From Alphaproteobacteria bacterium (GTDB lineage: Bacteria; Pseudomonadota; Alphaproteobacteria; Kiloniellales; J153): DNA of 6,506 nt. The position numbers were made by a program, and so were the translations under genes. A model generated the notes under the pieces. It worked only from the letters and a program-made list of their open reading frames with translations. It was not told the DNA's origin and ran no database searches. Positions 5,317 through 6,506 of this stretch are shown here, piece by piece; the first letter of the stretch is position 1; every line of letters begins with the position of its first letter. The stretch is taken from the NCBI GenBank assembly GCA_003693905.1, contig RFLL01000193.1, forward strand, positions 1-6,506. Direction: 5' to 3'.

Positions 5317-5347
5317 CCTTGAGCGCGACTTCGAGTGCGGCCTTGAG
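5317..5347 (+). repeat. Direct repeat CCTTGAG, 24 bp apart, before the regulator start
   Basis: CCTTGAG occurs at 5317-5323 and 5341-5347, within similar flanks (GTCCTTGAGCG and GGCCTTGAGAC). The two copies lie in the predicted leader of the regulator. They could be protein sites for autoregulation, or chance. Confidence 0.25.
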
Positions 5348-5362
5348 ACGGAGTGTCGGACG

Positions 5363-6506
5363 ATGGCCGGACGGACGCTGGTGGGCCACAAGATCCGGCG
5401 CCTGCGCAAGCAGGCCGGTCTGACCCAGGTGGAACTGGCCGAGCGGCTGGAGATCTCGGCCAGCTATCTGAACCTGATCGAACACAACCACCGGCCGCTG
5501 ACGCGTCCTCTTCTGACCCGGCTGGGAAAGATTTTCGGGATCGATGCCCGCACCTTCATTGGTGATGCGGAGGCGCGGGTGATCTCGGATCTGGAGGAGG
5601 TGCTCAACGACCCGGCGTTTGCCGCGCCCGGCGTCACCGAAGCCGAACTGGCGGAACTGACCAGCACCGCGCCGGCTATCGCCCAGGCCATCGTGACCCT
5701 GTACCGGGCCTATCGCACGGCCCGCGAGGATGCCTTGATGCTGAGCGAACGGCTGTCGGACAACCCGTTCCTGGAGGAATCGAGTCACCGCCTGCTGACC
5801 CTGCTGACGTCGATCCGGTCGTTTGCGGAAATTCTGCGCGACAATGTCGGCCTCACGCCGGAACGCCGTCAGCAGTACATCGGCACCGTGGTCGAGGAAA
5901 GCGAGAAGCTGACCAACCTGATCAACGAGCTGTTCGATTTCATCGGCCATGACGGGCTGGGGCGCCCGCGCCTCGCCGATTCACCCGGCGAACAGGTGGC
6001 CGATTTCATTCAGGCCCGGGCCAATTATTTTCCCGAACTGGAGGAGGCTGCCCGCGAGGTTCGCACGGCGCTGGATCGAGGCGCGGATCGCGCTTCGGCG
6101 CCGTCTTTCGATGCACTGACGCGGTGGCTGCGCGAAAGCCGAGATGTCGTCACCGAAATCGTTCCCGTCGGGCCGGAAGAAGGCCCGCTCGCCCGTTTCG
6201 ATACCGCAGGTGCTCGATTGCTGCTGAGCGAAGCTCTGCCCGCATCCAGCCGCCGGTTCAAGGTGGCGCGGCAGATCGGTCTGTCGCATTGCGCCGAGGC
6301 GATCGAGGCATGTCTTGCGCGGGCGGATCTGGATACGCCGGCGGCGCGCGACATGGCGCGCACGGCGCTCGGCAACTACTTCGCCGGGGCGCTGCTGATG
6401 CCGTACGAGGACTTCCACCGTGCCGCCCGCACCCTGCGTCACGACATCGAGCGCCTGCAGGGGCGCTTCGACGTCAGCTTCGAACAGGCATGTCACCGTC
6501 TGGCAA
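5363..6506 (+). CDS. XRE-family ScfR-like transcription regulator with an inserted HisKA-like segment (3' truncated)
   Basis: Cytoplasmic DNA-binding regulator; 381 residues lie in the window and it continues past the edge. Residues 7-62 are an XRE/Cro helix-turn-helix (LRKQAGLTQVELAERLEISASYLNLIE contains it). Residues 135-196 resemble a histidine-kinase HisKA hairpin: SHRLLTLLTSIRSFAEIL matches SHELRTPLTSIxxFAEIL, with H142 kept, and YIGTVVEESEKLTNLINELFDF forms the second helix. Residues 290-381 resemble the IrrE-like and early ScfR region (SRRFKVARQIGLSH, GNYFAGALLMPYEDF, LQGRFDVSFEQACHRLA). The HExxH zinc motif is replaced by RQIGL, so peptidase activity is unlikely. ScfR relatives (RamB, PrpR) sense short-chain acyl metabolites and control acetate or propionate genes. 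The ATG has GGAG nine bases upstream (5350-5353). It diverges from the symporter, which it probably controls, perhaps together with its own gene. Confidence 0.85.
   Translation, partial: MAGRTLVGHKIRRLRKQAGLTQVELAERLEISASYLNLIEHNHRPLTRPLLTRLGKIFGIDARTFIGDAEARVISDLEEVLNDPAFAAPGVTEAELAELTSTAPAIAQAIVTLYRAYRTAREDALMLSERLSDNPFLEESSHRLLTLLTSIRSFAEILRDNVGLTPERRQQYIGTVVEESEKLTNLINELFDFIGHDGLGRPRLADSPGEQVADFIQARANYFPELEEAAREVRTALDRGADRASAPSFDALTRWLRESRDVVTEIVPVGPEEGPLARFDTAGARLLLSEALPASSRRFKVARQIGLSHCAEAIEACLARADLDTPAARDMARTALGNYFAGALLMPYEDFHRAARTLRHDIERLQGRFDVSFEQACHRLA

Noticed and set aside
5087..5950. - strand open frame of 287 codons running through the promoter region and the regulator gene
   Set aside because: It is antisense to a clear XRE/ScfR-like protein, crosses the regulatory region, and its low-complexity product shows no recognisable fold.

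Overview
The window looks like chromosomal DNA of a GC-rich alphaproteobacterium, most likely in or near the Rhodospirillales. This rests on strong third-position GC in every gene, a ScfR-type XRE regulator of the alphaproteobacterial style, and the kind of small membrane proteins present; it is an inference from style, not a database match. There is no sign of a phage, an insertion sequence, a CRISPR array or an integrase.

Left part (1-1964, all on the + strand): the 3' end of an unrecognised gene; a tRNA with anticodon CAU (212-287) whose C4-G69 and C5-G68 pairs suggest the lysidine-modified isoleucine tRNA rather than methionine; a GNAT acetyltransferase with a Cys/Trp-rich N-terminal motif; and two uncharacterised small membrane proteins (165 and 67 residues). 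The 165-residue gene has no Shine-Dalgarno and may be read from a leaderless transcript.

Middle part (2048-2895, - strand): a two-gene operon encoding a 79-residue membrane protein and a membrane-anchored TPR protein. The reading frames overlap by four bases. The operon has its own putative promoter, which carries a perfect 12-bp palindrome, and it lies just downstream of a clear rho-independent terminator.

Right part (3033-6506): a 660-residue sodium:solute symporter on the - strand, read from a TTG start with a strong ribosome binding site, diverges from a transcription regulator on the + strand that runs off the window. The 292-bp space between them is rich in signals. A good sigma-70 promoter for the symporter has its -35 box inside a 20-bp near-palindrome, a second inverted repeat lies beside it, and two mutually exclusive hairpins sit in the symporter leader. 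The layout suggests that the regulator controls the symporter. ScfR relatives such as RamB and PrpR control acetate and propionate metabolism, so a small carboxylate is a reasonable but unproven substrate.

The most unusual item is the regulator. Between its XRE DNA-binding domain and its degenerate IrrE-like domain it carries a segment closely resembling a histidine-kinase HisKA dimerisation helix pair, including the phospho-acceptor histidine but without the neighbouring acidic residue and proline.
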